A DNA stretch of 64,000 nt, from NCBI RefSeq assembly GCF_964253025.1, contig NZ_CAXUQC020000001.1, positions 1,798,001-1,862,000 on the forward strand, in the 5' to 3' direction. Positions 8,437-17,512 of the stretch are shown here, one piece after another. The stretch is from Rhizobacter sp964253025 (GTDB taxonomy: Bacteria > Pseudomonadota > Gammaproteobacteria > Burkholderiales > Burkholderiaceae_C). The position numbers and the translations under genes are program-made. Position 1 is the stretch's first letter; each line of letters begins with the position of its first letter. The notes beneath the pieces were generated by a model. That model did not search any database. It was not told where the DNA came from and worked only from the letters and a program-made list of their open reading frames with translations.

Positions 8437-9348
8437 TCAGAGCGAGTACCCCAGCAGCATCGCCACGCCCGCTTCCTTGTTCGGCCGCGCGAAGCTGTCG
8501 CGCGTGAGGCGGCTCATCTGGATGTTGAGGCGCTCGGTGGCGAACCACTTGCGGTAGAGGGGCTCGATCTCGCCGCCGGTGTAGAGGCGTGAGAGGGCGC
8601 GATCGACGGCGGCGCCGAGGGCTGCGTCACCCTTGCGCATCATGATGGCGTAGGGCTCCACGGAGAGCGACACGCTGCTCAGGCCGAGTTGGCCCAGGGC
8701 GTTGTCGTGGGCGGCGAGGCCGAGCAGCAGCGAGTCGTCCTGCGGGAAGGCGCGCACGCGTCCGTCCTTGAGTGCCTTGTAGGCCTCGACGTTGCTGCCG
8801 AAGGTGGTGAGCTGCATCTTCACTTCGTTGGCGCTCAGCTGGGTGAAGAGCTTCTCCGACGTCGTGCCCTTGCTCAGGCCGACCGGCAGGCCCTCCAGGT
8901 CCTTGACGTTGTCGACCTTGGTGCCCTTGGGCACGAGCACCCGGATGCCGGCGACGAAGATGGTGTAGCTGAACGCGACCTTTTCCTGGCGGGCCTTGGT
9001 GTTCGTGGTGGAGCCGCACTCGAGGTCGATTTCGCCGGACTCGAGTTTCGGGATGCGCTCGGCACCGGCGACGACCTTGTAGTTGACCTTCAGGTCAGGC
9101 ACCTTGAGGGTGCGCTTGATTTCCTCGACCGCGGCAAGGCACAGGTCCACGGAATAGCCAACCGGCTGCTTCTGTTCGTTCAGGAACGAAAACGGGCGGG
9201 AGCCCTCGCGCACGCCCAGGGTGATGGTCTTGCTGTCTCGGATGCGGGCGAGGGTGTCGGCCGGCGCCTGGGCCGTGGCCGCGAGGGAGGTGGCGAGCAG
9301 CGTGGCGGCGCAGCTCAGCGGCAGGAAGTGACGAAGCAGGGTGGACAT
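8437..9348 (-). CDS. Periplasmic amino-acid (glutamate/aspartate-type) ABC transporter binding protein
   Basis: The 303-residue protein is a solute-binding protein of the SBP_bac_3 family. The chosen start gives a signal peptide (LLRHFLPLSCAATLLATSLAATAQA). The mature protein has 'TITLGVREGSRPFSFLNEQ', 'VGYSVDLCLAAVEEI', 'DLECGSTTNTKARQEKVAFS' and 'QDDSLLLGL', which together resemble GltI/GluX-type dicarboxylic amino-acid binders. A longer frame begins at 9495, but its first 49 residues look non-coding. No permease or ATPase gene is adjacent, so it is an orphan that may feed a transporter encoded elsewhere. Confidence 0.9.
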   Translation of the reverse strand: MSTLLRHFLPLSCAATLLATSLAATAQAPADTLARIRDSKTITLGVREGSRPFSFLNEQKQPVGYSVDLCLAAVEEIKRTLKVPDLKVNYKVVAGAERIPKLESGEIDLECGSTTNTKARQEKVAFSYTIFVAGIRVLVPKGTKVDNVKDLEGLPVGLSKGTTSEKLFTQLSANEVKMQLTTFGSNVEAYKALKDGRVRAFPQDDSLLLGLAAHDNALGQLGLSSVSLSVEPYAIMMRKGDAALGAAVDRALSRLYTGGEIEPLYRKWFATERLNIQMSRLTRDSFARPNKEAGVAMLLGYSL

Positions 9349-9720
9349 GGTGAGTACTGCAAAAGTGGTCCCCGGGTCAGGGAAGCGGGCGATTGTAGGG
9401 AGAAACCCTAGGTTCGGCTGAGCAACTCGCGGGCCAGGCTGTGACGCGGTTGGCAAGGCGAACGATTGCGTCCGCCCCGGGACGCGCGATGTCACGACAC
9501 GACCCCAGGCACGAGGACAGCGCTGCCCTCCGAAAGGGGAAACCGCAGGCGGTTGAAGTCGGCGTCACGCCTCCGGGCAACTGGCTGCGACATGAGGGAC
9601 GGGTCCGGGCGCTGGCGCGGACGCCCCGCTTCGGGGCACTCAGGCACCAAAAAAAACAATTCAGGAATCCAGGTTGGCGTCGATATGAGGGTAATCCCTT
9701 GATTCGCCTTCGGCTTCCGC
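9349..9720. other. Divergent intergenic region
   Basis: This stretch of 372 bases separates the divergent binding-protein and chemotaxis-receptor genes, so both promoters should lie here. I see one A-tract (AAAAAAAACAA near 9650) and no clear operator, hairpin or small gene. Confidence 0.5.
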
Positions 9721-11307
9721 ATGACCCATCCTTCTTCCCCGCGCCCCTCGGTCAGCCTGGCCCGCCGGTTCACCTTGAGCTTTTCCATCATCCTCGCGCT
9801 CCTGGTGGCGATGGCGGCCGTCAGCCAGGTGCTGCTGTCGTCGGCATCGGAACGCATGCGCCGCATCGTCGAGGTGAACAACCATCAGATGGCCCTGGCG
9901 AACACGCTCATCAACGAGGTGGACGAGATGGCCGTCACCCTGCGCACGCTGACGCTGCTGACCGACGTCCAGGAAATCGACCGGCAGGTCGCGCTGCTTG
10001 CCGCGTCGCGCAAGGCCTACCTCGAGACCGAAGGGGAACTCGACCAGGCGCTGGCCGGCGACGGCGCCGTCGGCGCGGCGGACCGCGAACTGCTGAAGCG
10101 GCTGCAGGCCGTGCGCGACAAGACCTTGCCCCTCATCGAGCGGGCCGCCACCTTGGGCGCCGAAGGTGCGACGCCTGAAGCAACGCTCGTGCTGATGAAC
10201 GAGGTCCGTCCGGTGGAGCGGCAGTGGCGTGAACTCGCCGGTGAACTCGTGTCGCGCCAGGCCGCCCTCAACGCGGAGACTTACGCCGCGGCGGGGCGCA
10301 CGCAACGGGTCGCCACCGGGGTGCTCGTGGCGGTGAGCCTCGTGGCGCTCGCCATCGGTGCGCTGCTCGCATGGCGCCTGAGCCGCTCGGTGCTGGCGCC
10401 CGTGAGCCAGGCGATCGCCGTGACAGAACGCATTGCGGCAGGAGACCTGTCCGCCGCGGTCCTGTCCGATCGACGCGATGAAATGGGCCGGCTGCTCCTC
10501 GCCGTCGCCGGCATGCAGGACCGGCTGCACAGCCTGGTCGACGACATGCGGCGCTCGGCCGACTCCATCTCCACCGCGTCGTCGGAGATTGCCACCGGCA
10601 ACCGCGACTTGAGCGACCGCACAGAACAGCAGTCCGCCAGCCTGCAGAAGACCAGCTCGAACGTGGAGCAGCTGACCGGCACCGTTCGCGCGAATGCGGA
10701 CGCCGCCGGCGAGGCCGACCGCCTGGCCCGTGCGGCGTCCGAGGTGGCCGTGCGCGGCGGGCAGGTGGTGGGGCAGGTGGTCGCCACCATGGCCGACATC
10801 TCCGCCAGCGCCCAGCGCATCGCCGACATCATCGGCGTGATCGACGGCATCGCTTTCCAGACCAACATCCTGGCACTCAATGCCGCGGTGGAGGCGGCGC
10901 GTGCCGGTGAGCAGGGCCGCGGTTTTGCGGTGGTGGCGGGCGAGGTGCGAAGCCTTGCCCAGCGCAGTGCCGATGCGGCGCGGGAGATCAAGGCGCTGAT
11001 CGGTTCCTCCAGCGAGCGCGTCGAATCCGGCACGCGGCTCGTCAACGAAGCGGGCGCCACGATGCAGGAGGTGGTCGCGGCGATCCGCGGGGTGTCGAGC
11101 CTGATGACCGAGATCAGCAGTTCGAGCCGATCGCAGCGGGACGGCATCGATCAGGTGGGCGGCGAAGTCGGTCAGCTGGATCGCATGACGCAGCAGAACG
11201 CGGCCCTGGTGGAGCAGAGCACCGCCGCCACGGAGAGCCTGCGAGACCAGGCGGTGCGAATGGTCGCGGTGGTCAGGGCGTTCCGCCTGCGGGGTGCGTC
11301 GGCCTGA
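9721..11307 (+). CDS. Methyl-accepting chemotaxis protein
   Basis: This 528-residue transmembrane chemoreceptor has a first membrane helix at about 16-37 and a periplasmic four-helix-bundle ligand domain (about 38-195). A second helix (about 197-219) leads to a HAMP domain (LSRSVLAPVSQAIAVTERIAAGDL) and a long cytoplasmic signalling coiled coil. The conserved hairpin tip IDGIAFQTNILALNAAVEAARAGEQGRGFAVV, given here only as its key segments 'IAFQTNILALNAAVEAARAG' and 'GRGFAVVAGEVRSLA', is present. The protein would bind CheA/CheW and control the flagellar or twitching response. The ligand is unknown. It lacks the C-terminal CheR-tethering pentapeptide. Confidence 0.95.
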   Translation: MTHPSSPRPSVSLARRFTLSFSIILALLVAMAAVSQVLLSSASERMRRIVEVNNHQMALANTLINEVDEMAVTLRTLTLLTDVQEIDRQVALLAASRKAYLETEGELDQALAGDGAVGAADRELLKRLQAVRDKTLPLIERAATLGAEGATPEATLVLMNEVRPVERQWRELAGELVSRQAALNAETYAAAGRTQRVATGVLVAVSLVALAIGALLAWRLSRSVLAPVSQAIAVTERIAAGDLSAAVLSDRRDEMGRLLLAVAGMQDRLHSLVDDMRRSADSISTASSEIATGNRDLSDRTEQQSASLQKTSSNVEQLTGTVRANADAAGEADRLARAASEVAVRGGQVVGQVVATMADISASAQRIADIIGVIDGIAFQTNILALNAAVEAARAGEQGRGFAVVAGEVRSLAQRSADAAREIKALIGSSSERVESGTRLVNEAGATMQEVVAAIRGVSSLMTEISSSSRSQRDGIDQVGGEVGQLDRMTQQNAALVEQSTAATESLRDQAVRMVAVVRAFRLRGASA

Positions 11308-11329
11308 CGAGGCTCTCGCGACCCGTCGC

Positions 11330-12394
11330 TCAAGCCGGGCAGACCGCCCCGGCCTTTTCCTTGGCCGCCAGCTCGTCGGCCCATGCCGCAAGTGGAAGTG
11401 GCGGCGCCTGCTGCACGATGCGCGCGAACATCAGCTGCAGCTGCGGCCACGCCGGCCTCGGGCTCTCCCAGGACTCGGGCGTGACGGGCGCCCAACGCCC
11501 GTCCGCCTGGCAGGTGGCCATCTTGAAGCGGAAGGTGTAGTAGCCGGCCGAGCCCATGCGCAGGTCGCTCACCACCAGGGCGTCGCCCACCGCGTCATAG
11601 CGCAGCCAGTCGTCGGTGAACCAGCGCAGCCGTTGGTGCAGGGGCACGTCGGCCAGCACGGCCGCGAAGTTCTGCCCGAGCGGCTGGTAGATCCACTCCG
11701 GCGGGCCGCGGTCGAAGACGCTGGCCACGGCCTCGATGGAGCGGCCCTCCGGGGTCTTGGCGATGACGCGCCAGAGCAGGGTGTTGAACGGCATCGGGAC
11801 GCCCCGCAGTTGCGTCACGGCGACGCCCTGTGCGGTCAGCGCGTCGTGCACGCGGTGCTCGACGTACAGGCGGCTGCCCAGTCCGAAGAAGAGGTAGGCG
11901 GTGGTGAAGGCGAGGACGTTCGCCAGGGACGAGGGGTGCGAGGGGCCGCGCACGATGGACACGACCACCGCGCCCAGCAGCGGCAGCGTGTACACCGGAT
12001 CGATGATGAAGACGGCGGCCCAACTGGCCGGGGTCGGCGTCAACGGCCAGAACAACTGGGTGCCGTACACCGTGAACGCGTCGAGGATCGGGTGCGTGAC
12101 GAGCACGAGCCACAGGGTGGCAAAGAGCCGCAGCCCGCTGTACGGCGCCGCCGGCCATCGTCGACGGATCAGCCAGGCCAGCAGCGCTGCCAGGGCCGTC
12201 AGCACGAATACCGAATGCGAGAAGCCGCGGTGGTAGGTCATCGTCGACACCGGGTCGGCATAGCGGATGACGACGTCCATGTCGGGCAGGGTGGCGAGCA
12301 CCGCGCCGTAGGCCAGGGCGCGGCGCCCCTGTTCGCGGCCCAGGCAAGCGGCCTGGATCGTGGCGCCGAGCACGGCCTGGGTCAGGGAGTCCAT
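11330..12394 (-). CDS. DUF457/YdjM-type membrane-bound metal-dependent hydrolase
   Basis: The 354-residue protein has the family signature: an N-terminal 'MDSLTQAVLGATIQ', Asp-rich 'ATLPDMDVVIRY', 'YHRGFSHSVFVL' and 'THPILDAFTVYGTQLF'. These provide the His and Asp residues thought to bind metal. Four or five membrane segments occupy residues 20-190, followed by a soluble C-terminal half. The family is poorly characterised, and the substrate is not known. It converges on the chemoreceptor gene with only 22 bases between the stops. Confidence 0.85.
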   Translation of the reverse strand: MDSLTQAVLGATIQAACLGREQGRRALAYGAVLATLPDMDVVIRYADPVSTMTYHRGFSHSVFVLTALAALLAWLIRRRWPAAPYSGLRLFATLWLVLVTHPILDAFTVYGTQLFWPLTPTPASWAAVFIIDPVYTLPLLGAVVVSIVRGPSHPSSLANVLAFTTAYLFFGLGSRLYVEHRVHDALTAQGVAVTQLRGVPMPFNTLLWRVIAKTPEGRSIEAVASVFDRGPPEWIYQPLGQNFAAVLADVPLHQRLRWFTDDWLRYDAVGDALVVSDLRMGSAGYYTFRFKMATCQADGRWAPVTPESWESPRPAWPQLQLMFARIVQQAPPLPLAAWADELAAKEKAGAVCPA

Positions 12395-12627
12395 CGGGTG
12401 TCGGGTGGGTCGATTGAGGTGAAGGGTGGATGCCGAGGCTCGCCGCGTGCCGCACCCTGCGGCACGAACCGCCGGAGCGCTCGACGGGCCAGAGAATAGC
12501 CGAGGGTGCCGGAACGCGCCGGGGCAAGGTCGAGCGAGCGCCGCCGAGACTGCGCCCGCGGTTCACACCCGCCCGAGTGGATGGGTCTCCTGACCGGCGC
12601 TCCGGCGATGCCGCGGTCTCGCGATGC
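12395..12627. other. Intergenic spacer
   Basis: This stretch of 233 bases lies between the DUF457 gene and the end of the aldehyde oxidoreductase operon. The plus-strand frames through it lack family features. I see nothing else in it. Confidence 0.4.
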
Positions 12628-14910
12628 TCAGCGCGCCATCACCTTGTCCGGCGTCATCGGCGTCGACCTCAGCCGCCGGCCGGTGGCGTGGTAGATCGCG
12701 TTGCTCACGGCGGCCGCCACGCCGACGATGCCGATCTCGCCCACGCCCTTGGCCCCCAGGCGGCTCACGATGCGGTCGTCCTCCTGGACGAAGATGACGT
12801 CCACCTCCCCGATGTCGGCATTGGCTGCGACGTGGTACTCGCCGTAGTTGTGGTTCATGAAGCGGCCGAGGGCGTGGTCGGAGTGGGTTTCTTCATGCAG
12901 GGCCTGGCTGATGCCCCACACCACGCCGCCGATGACCTGACTGCGCGCGGTGGTGGGGTTGATGATGCGCCCGGCGGCGATGGCACTGACGACGCGCGTC
13001 ACGCGAACGGTGCCCAGTTCCTCGTCCACCCGCACTTCGCAGAACACGGCCGAGTGAGTGGCCCGCACGTACTTGCGCTGCTTGAGGAGGTTGGGCAGCA
13101 GCAAGTATTTCGCCTCGAGCGAACCGCGCTCGGCATTGGCCAGGACCGTGGCGAGCGGCGCCCTCGCACCGGAGGGCAGGTGCACGATCTCCCCCTGCTC
13201 GAACCGCAGGTCGGCGAACCGGGTGTTGGCAAAGCCGGGGGTGAAGCGGCGCGCCTGCGTCCACACCTCCCGCTGGAGCTTCTCGCACACGCCTTCCACC
13301 GCGGAACCGATGGTCGTCACGTGGGCGGAACCGCCTTCGATCGGGGCGACGGGCAAGGTGGAGTCGCCCAGGCGGAAGGTCACCCGCTCGAGCGGCAGGC
13401 CGAAGGCGGCGGCGGCGATCTGCGTCATGACGGTGTAGGTGCCGGTGCCGATGTCCGTGGCCGCGCTCTCGACCACGAGGGTGCCGTCGGCGTTCAGCAC
13501 GGCCCGGGCCCGGGCGAACATCTGCATCGCATCCCAGGTGCCGGTTGCCACGCCCCAGCCCACCCACTCGTGGCCTTCGCGCCTGGCGCGCGGCTGGAGG
13601 GGGCGGCCCGCCCAACCGAAGCGGGCCGCGCCCTGCTCGTAGCAGGCCTTGAGCTCCTTGGTGGAGAAGGGCAGGTCCTTGCTGGCATCGCGTTCGGCGT
13701 AGTTGCGCAGCCGGATCTCCAGCGGGTCGATGCCGGCGGCATACGAGAGCTCGTCCATGGCCACCTCCAGCGCATGCACGCCGTGGGCCGCGCCGGGCGC
13801 GCGCATGTCCATCGGGCTGTGCTGGTCGAGCGGCACGAGCTTGTAGTCGAGGCGCACGTTGTCGCAGGCATAGAGCTGCCCTGACCAGTTCACCACCACC
13901 TCCACGTAGTCCTCCAGGCGCGAGGTTTCGGCAATGGCCTCGTGGATGACGGCGGTCAGGCGGCCGTCGCTGGCGGCGGCCAGCTTGACCCGCTGCCATG
14001 TCTCCGGGCGGTGCCCGAAGGTGAACATCTGCTGCCGGGTAAGCACCACTCTCACCGAGCGTTTCAGGTGCAGGCTGGCCATGACGGCCATCAGCATGCC
14101 GTACTGTGGCCGCAGCCCGGAACCGAATGCGCCGCCGACGAAGGGATTGCGCACCGTGACCAGGCGCTCGGGCAGCCCGAAGGCCCGAGAGACCACCCAG
14201 CGGTCGTTCTGGGAGCCCTGGGTCTTGGCATAGATGGTGAGGTGCCCGTCGTCACCCCGAACCACCGTGGCCGCATGCATCTCCATCGGGTTGTGATGCT
14301 CCACCCCGGCATAGCATTCCGACTCGACCTTGACGGCCGCAGCGTTCCACGCCGCATCGGCGTCACCGCGCGGCTCGGGCGGCTTGGAGAAGCCGGCCTT
14401 GAAACTCGTCGGCGCCTTCGCCCGGGCCATGTGCGCCAGCAGGTTGGTCTCGTGGGGTTCGGCTTGCACCTCCACCTCGACCAGGCCGGCGGCGTGGCGA
14501 GCGGCGTCGAAACTCTCGGCCACCACGAGCGCCACCGGCTGGCCGCTGTAGTGAACGCAGTCGTCGTGCAGCGGTTTGAAGGGCGACCCGCCCGGCGCCG
14601 TCATGTCCTTGTAGAAGAGGTCCAGCGAGCGCATGCGCGGGCGGTTCTCATGGGTCAGCACGTCGACCACCCCGGGCAATGCCAACGCCTGGGCCGTGCC
14701 GATGCGAACGATGCGACCGCGCGGGGCCGGCGTGTTGACGACAACGCCATACAGCAGACCTTCCACGGGGTGCTCGGCCGCATAGCGGGCGGTGCCGGTG
14801 ACCTTGGCCAGGGCGTCGATGCGCGGGGTGGCGGTGCCGATCGGCACATCGCCCGTGCCGATCGGGGCGACGGGCTGCTGATCGGCGGAGAGTGGCAGGT
14901 CGTGCTTCAT
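12628..14910 (-). CDS. paoC: Molybdopterin-binding subunit of periplasmic-type aldehyde oxidoreductase (xanthine dehydrogenase family)
   Basis: The 760-residue protein is the large molybdenum subunit that oxidises aldehydes or N-heterocycles. It carries the family blocks 'GTARYAAEHPVEGLLYGVVV', 'GGAFGSGLRPQYGMLMAVMA', 'AATDIGTGTYTVMTQIAA' and 'GGSAHVTTIGSA'. The catalytic Glu is in the C-terminal 'KGVGEIGIVG' (Glu725). Length is close to E. coli PaoC (732). Its start overlaps the FAD-subunit stop by four bases, so the three subunits are translationally coupled in the order A-B-C. The natural substrate cannot be read from sequence. Confidence 0.93.
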   Translation of the reverse strand: MKHDLPLSADQQPVAPIGTGDVPIGTATPRIDALAKVTGTARYAAEHPVEGLLYGVVVNTPAPRGRIVRIGTAQALALPGVVDVLTHENRPRMRSLDLFYKDMTAPGGSPFKPLHDDCVHYSGQPVALVVAESFDAARHAAGLVEVEVQAEPHETNLLAHMARAKAPTSFKAGFSKPPEPRGDADAAWNAAAVKVESECYAGVEHHNPMEMHAATVVRGDDGHLTIYAKTQGSQNDRWVVSRAFGLPERLVTVRNPFVGGAFGSGLRPQYGMLMAVMASLHLKRSVRVVLTRQQMFTFGHRPETWQRVKLAAASDGRLTAVIHEAIAETSRLEDYVEVVVNWSGQLYACDNVRLDYKLVPLDQHSPMDMRAPGAAHGVHALEVAMDELSYAAGIDPLEIRLRNYAERDASKDLPFSTKELKACYEQGAARFGWAGRPLQPRARREGHEWVGWGVATGTWDAMQMFARARAVLNADGTLVVESAATDIGTGTYTVMTQIAAAAFGLPLERVTFRLGDSTLPVAPIEGGSAHVTTIGSAVEGVCEKLQREVWTQARRFTPGFANTRFADLRFEQGEIVHLPSGARAPLATVLANAERGSLEAKYLLLPNLLKQRKYVRATHSAVFCEVRVDEELGTVRVTRVVSAIAAGRIINPTTARSQVIGGVVWGISQALHEETHSDHALGRFMNHNYGEYHVAANADIGEVDVIFVQEDDRIVSRLGAKGVGEIGIVGVAAAVSNAIYHATGRRLRSTPMTPDKVMAR

Positions 14911-15992
14911 GCGGTGGCCTCCGGCGCGGTAGGTTCGCCCAAGCGGCAGAACGCATCCTCGCCCGTGTTGGTCGTGACGCCGTCGCGCGCCATTTCGAGC
15001 GCGCGCACGATGGCGCGCCGCGCGAGGGGAATCTTGAATTCGTTGCCGGGCAGGCTTTCCGGCAGGGCCGGTCCCCCCCAGGGCCTTGCCTCCTTGAGAA
15101 TCGCTGCGGCAACCTCTTCGAACGCCTCGGCCTCCGGCCGCTTGCCGAGCAGCAGGCGCTCGGCATCGAGATCGCGCCAGGGCTTGTGCGCGACGCCGCC
15201 CAGCGCCACCCGCGCTTCCACCACCACGCCGTCACGAAGGGCCAGTGCGGCCGCCACGGACACGAGGGCAAAGGCGTACGACGCACGCTCGCGCACCTTG
15301 AGGTACGCATGATGCTCGGTCAACTGATTGGCGGGGATGACGATCCGGGTGATCAACTCACCGGGCTGGAGGTTGGAGTCCACCTCGGGCTGCATCCCCG
15401 GCAGGCGGTGGAAATCGAGGAAGGGAATGACCCGATCGCCCTCGTCCGAGGTGACGTGCACCTCGGCGCCGAGCGCGGCCAGGGCCACGCACATGTCGGA
15501 CGGATGGGTGGCGATGCAGTACGAGGAGGCGCCCAGGATCGCGTGCTGGCGTGCAATGCCGACCGCGGCCGGACAGCCCGTGCCCGGTTCGCGCTTGTTG
15601 CATGGCACACCTCGGTCATAGAAGTACACGCAGCGCGTGCGCTGCAGCAGATTGCCGCCGTTGGTGGCCCGGTTGCGGATCTGCGGGGAGGCGCCCGCCA
15701 GGATGGCCGAGCGCAGCAGCGGGGCGTGCTCCACCACCAGAGGATGGTTCGCGGTTTCCGCGTTGCTGGCCAGGGCGCCGAGTGACAGCGCGCCGTCCGG
15801 TCGCAACGCGATCTCACGCAACGGCAGCCGCGTGATGTCGACCAGGGCGCCGGGCGTGGTCACGCCTTCCTTGAGCAGGTCGATGAGGTTGGTGCCCCCG
15901 GCGAGAAACGCCGGTCGGTGCGGCAAATGCGCGCGGTACAGCGAGAGGGCGTCCTGCGCCTGGGTGGCCCGGGCGAAATCGAACGGGCTCAT
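14907..15992 (-). CDS. paoB: FAD-binding subunit of aldehyde oxidoreductase
   Basis: This 361-residue subunit carries the FAD domain ('RPAFLAGGTNLIDLLKEG', 'GASPQIRNRATNGGNLLQ') and a CO-dehydrogenase flavoprotein C-terminal domain. The segment 'RTRCVYFYDRGVPCNKREPG' with a following 'GCPA' supplies the extra cysteines that bind a [4Fe-4S] cluster in PaoB and are missing in many xanthine dehydrogenases. This supports the Pao type. The start at 15992 overlaps the iron-sulfur subunit stop by four bases; an extension to 16178 would lie inside that gene. Confidence 0.93.
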   Translation of the reverse strand: MSPFDFARATQAQDALSLYRAHLPHRPAFLAGGTNLIDLLKEGVTTPGALVDITRLPLREIALRPDGALSLGALASNAETANHPLVVEHAPLLRSAILAGASPQIRNRATNGGNLLQRTRCVYFYDRGVPCNKREPGTGCPAAVGIARQHAILGASSYCIATHPSDMCVALAALGAEVHVTSDEGDRVIPFLDFHRLPGMQPEVDSNLQPGELITRIVIPANQLTEHHAYLKVRERASYAFALVSVAAALALRDGVVVEARVALGGVAHKPWRDLDAERLLLGKRPEAEAFEEVAAAILKEARPWGGPALPESLPGNEFKIPLARRAIVRALEMARDGVTTNTGEDAFCRLGEPTAPEATA

Positions 15993-16531
15993 GGTGCCAC
16001 TCCTGACGGCTTGCGCTGGAGCACCACCCGGCTCACCGCTTCCACGATCTGTGGGTAAGCCCCGCACCGGCAGAGGTTGCCACTCATCCGCTCCCGCACC
16101 TCGTGGGCATTGGCGGGCGGATGCTCGTTGAGCAGGCCCGCGGCCGAACAGATCTGCCCCGGCGTGCAGTACCCGCACTGGAGCGCGTCGCAGTCGATGA
16201 AGGCGCGCTGCAAGGGGTGCAGGCCCGTGCCGTCATCGTCGAGTTGCGGCAGCCCCTCGATGGTGGTGATCTCGCAGTCCTCGACCGAGACCGCCAGCAA
16301 CAGGCAACTGTTCATCCGCTGGCCGTCCACGAGCACGGTGCATGCGCCGCACTGGCCGTGGTCGCAGCCCTTCTTGGTGCCGGTCAGGTCCATGCGCTCC
16401 CGGAGCAGGTCGAGCAGGACGACGCGGGGCTCCACCTCCACCGTGGTGGTCGTGCCGTTGATGCGCAGGCGCACGGGTAGGTGGCCTCCGGGCGGGGAGG
16501 GCGGAAGGGGCAGGGAATCAGCGGGGCTCAT
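15989..16531 (-). CDS. paoA: [2Fe-2S] subunit of aldehyde oxidoreductase
   Basis: The 180-residue protein has a plant-type ferredoxin domain (CDHGQCGACTVLVDG) and an alpha-helical second cluster domain (CGYCTPGQICSA and GNLCRCGAYPQI). It passes electrons from the molybdenum site to FAD. ATG 16531 is preceded by GGAG eight bases upstream (ATGGAGAAGTTCA); the 30-residue upstream extension has no family match. Unlike E. coli PaoA, the N-terminus shows no twin-arginine signal, so this complex is probably cytoplasmic. No PaoD-like maturation protein is encoded next to it. Confidence 0.93.
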   Translation of the reverse strand: MSPADSLPLPPSPPGGHLPVRLRINGTTTTVEVEPRVVLLDLLRERMDLTGTKKGCDHGQCGACTVLVDGQRMNSCLLLAVSVEDCEITTIEGLPQLDDDGTGLHPLQRAFIDCDALQCGYCTPGQICSAAGLLNEHPPANAHEVRERMSGNLCRCGAYPQIVEAVSRVVLQRKPSGVAP

Positions 16532-16716
16532 TGAACTTCTCCATGGAGGCGGCCGAAGCAAGGGCAACGCGCGTGCCGGCTCTGCCGCCGCACGGGACGG
16601 CCTGCTCCCGTGCCTGCCCATCAGGAGGTGGTGGAAGCGCTGGAGAAGTTGTCAATCCTGGCCGTGCGGACCGCGCCGTTCCCGCTCGGACCGCGGGTCG
16701 CCTCGGGGTGTGCCGT

Positions 16717-17505
16717 TCAGGCCACGAACCTGAACGATCCGTCGAAGCCGCCGTCGCGCCGCGCCTCGAAGGCGAAGCGGTCGGTTGCGCTGTGCCACGG
16801 ATTGACCTCGACCAGGCGGATGTCCGCGAGCGTGAGCGCCTCGTCGGGCTGTCGTCGCAGGCAAAGGTCGTACACCGCGCTGGGGAGTCCGGAGCGCCGG
16901 GTGCACTCCTGGGCGAAGGTCGTCAGGCGTGCCTGCACGAGGGCCGCGTGGGCCTGAAGTGCCGCATTGCGGGGCGTGCGGCCCGGCCGCTGGGCAATGC
17001 CGACCACCTCCCGGTCGTGGACGAAGCATCGAAACTCTAGGCCCGGCAGCGTCGGGACCCATTCGCGCAGGGCGATGACGGGCAGGGCGCCGTCGAGGGC
17101 GAGCCACTGCGCATCCCCATGGAAGCGCTCGGATTCCTGCAGCATCACCAGGGCGAACCAGGGGTGATCGACGCGTCCCGCATGCTGTTGCCAGAGGAGG
17201 CCATCCTTCGGGCTGCGGACGTGGGTGCGCAGGAAGGCCGCGCCGCCCATGGCGTCGAGCCCTTGGCGCAGCTTGCCCATCAGCTTGTCCACGGTCGGAT
17301 CGGACATGCCCCAGACCGGGCCCTTCCAGAGCGGCCCACGGCGCAGCACCAGGACCTCCGCCTCGTCGAGGTACACGAACTCGGTGCGAAAGGACAGGCG
17401 CTGAAGGGGCTCCGGCCAGTCGGTCAGGAAGGTGGGCCGGCAGTAGGCGAGGAACGCCTTCGGGTCGACAGGCAAGGCGCTGGCCGGGCGGTGCGCGACG
17501 GTCAT
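16717..17505 (-). CDS. CDC123/D123-like ATP-grasp protein in a type VI effector operon
   Basis: This 262-residue protein matches the CDC123 (D123) family along its length. 'FLRTHVRSPKDG' (91-102) corresponds to the eukaryotic 'RSPKDA' block. 'ALREWVPTLPGLEFRCFVHD' (145-164) with 'VVGIAQR' matches the 'LRKW...EFRCFV...ISQR' core, and 'DIRLVEVNPW' (228-237) matches the metal-binding 'DFNPF' site. CDC123 is a divergent ATP-grasp protein that assists eIF2 assembly in eukaryotes. Bacterial relatives have been proposed to modify or ligate proteins. It is the last gene of the vgrG operon, seven bases after the SMI1-like gene, so a role in toxin immunity or modification is possible but unproven. Confidence 0.8.
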   Translation of the reverse strand: MTVAHRPASALPVDPKAFLAYCRPTFLTDWPEPLQRLSFRTEFVYLDEAEVLVLRRGPLWKGPVWGMSDPTVDKLMGKLRQGLDAMGGAAFLRTHVRSPKDGLLWQQHAGRVDHPWFALVMLQESERFHGDAQWLALDGALPVIALREWVPTLPGLEFRCFVHDREVVGIAQRPGRTPRNAALQAHAALVQARLTTFAQECTRRSGLPSAVYDLCLRRQPDEALTLADIRLVEVNPWHSATDRFAFEARRDGGFDGSFRFVA

Positions 17506-17512
17506 GGCGCCG

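Noticed and set aside
12430..15312. Long plus-strand frames opposite the aldehyde oxidoreductase genes
   Set aside because: They are antisense to well-conserved subunits and show only Gly/Arg/His-rich low-complexity products.
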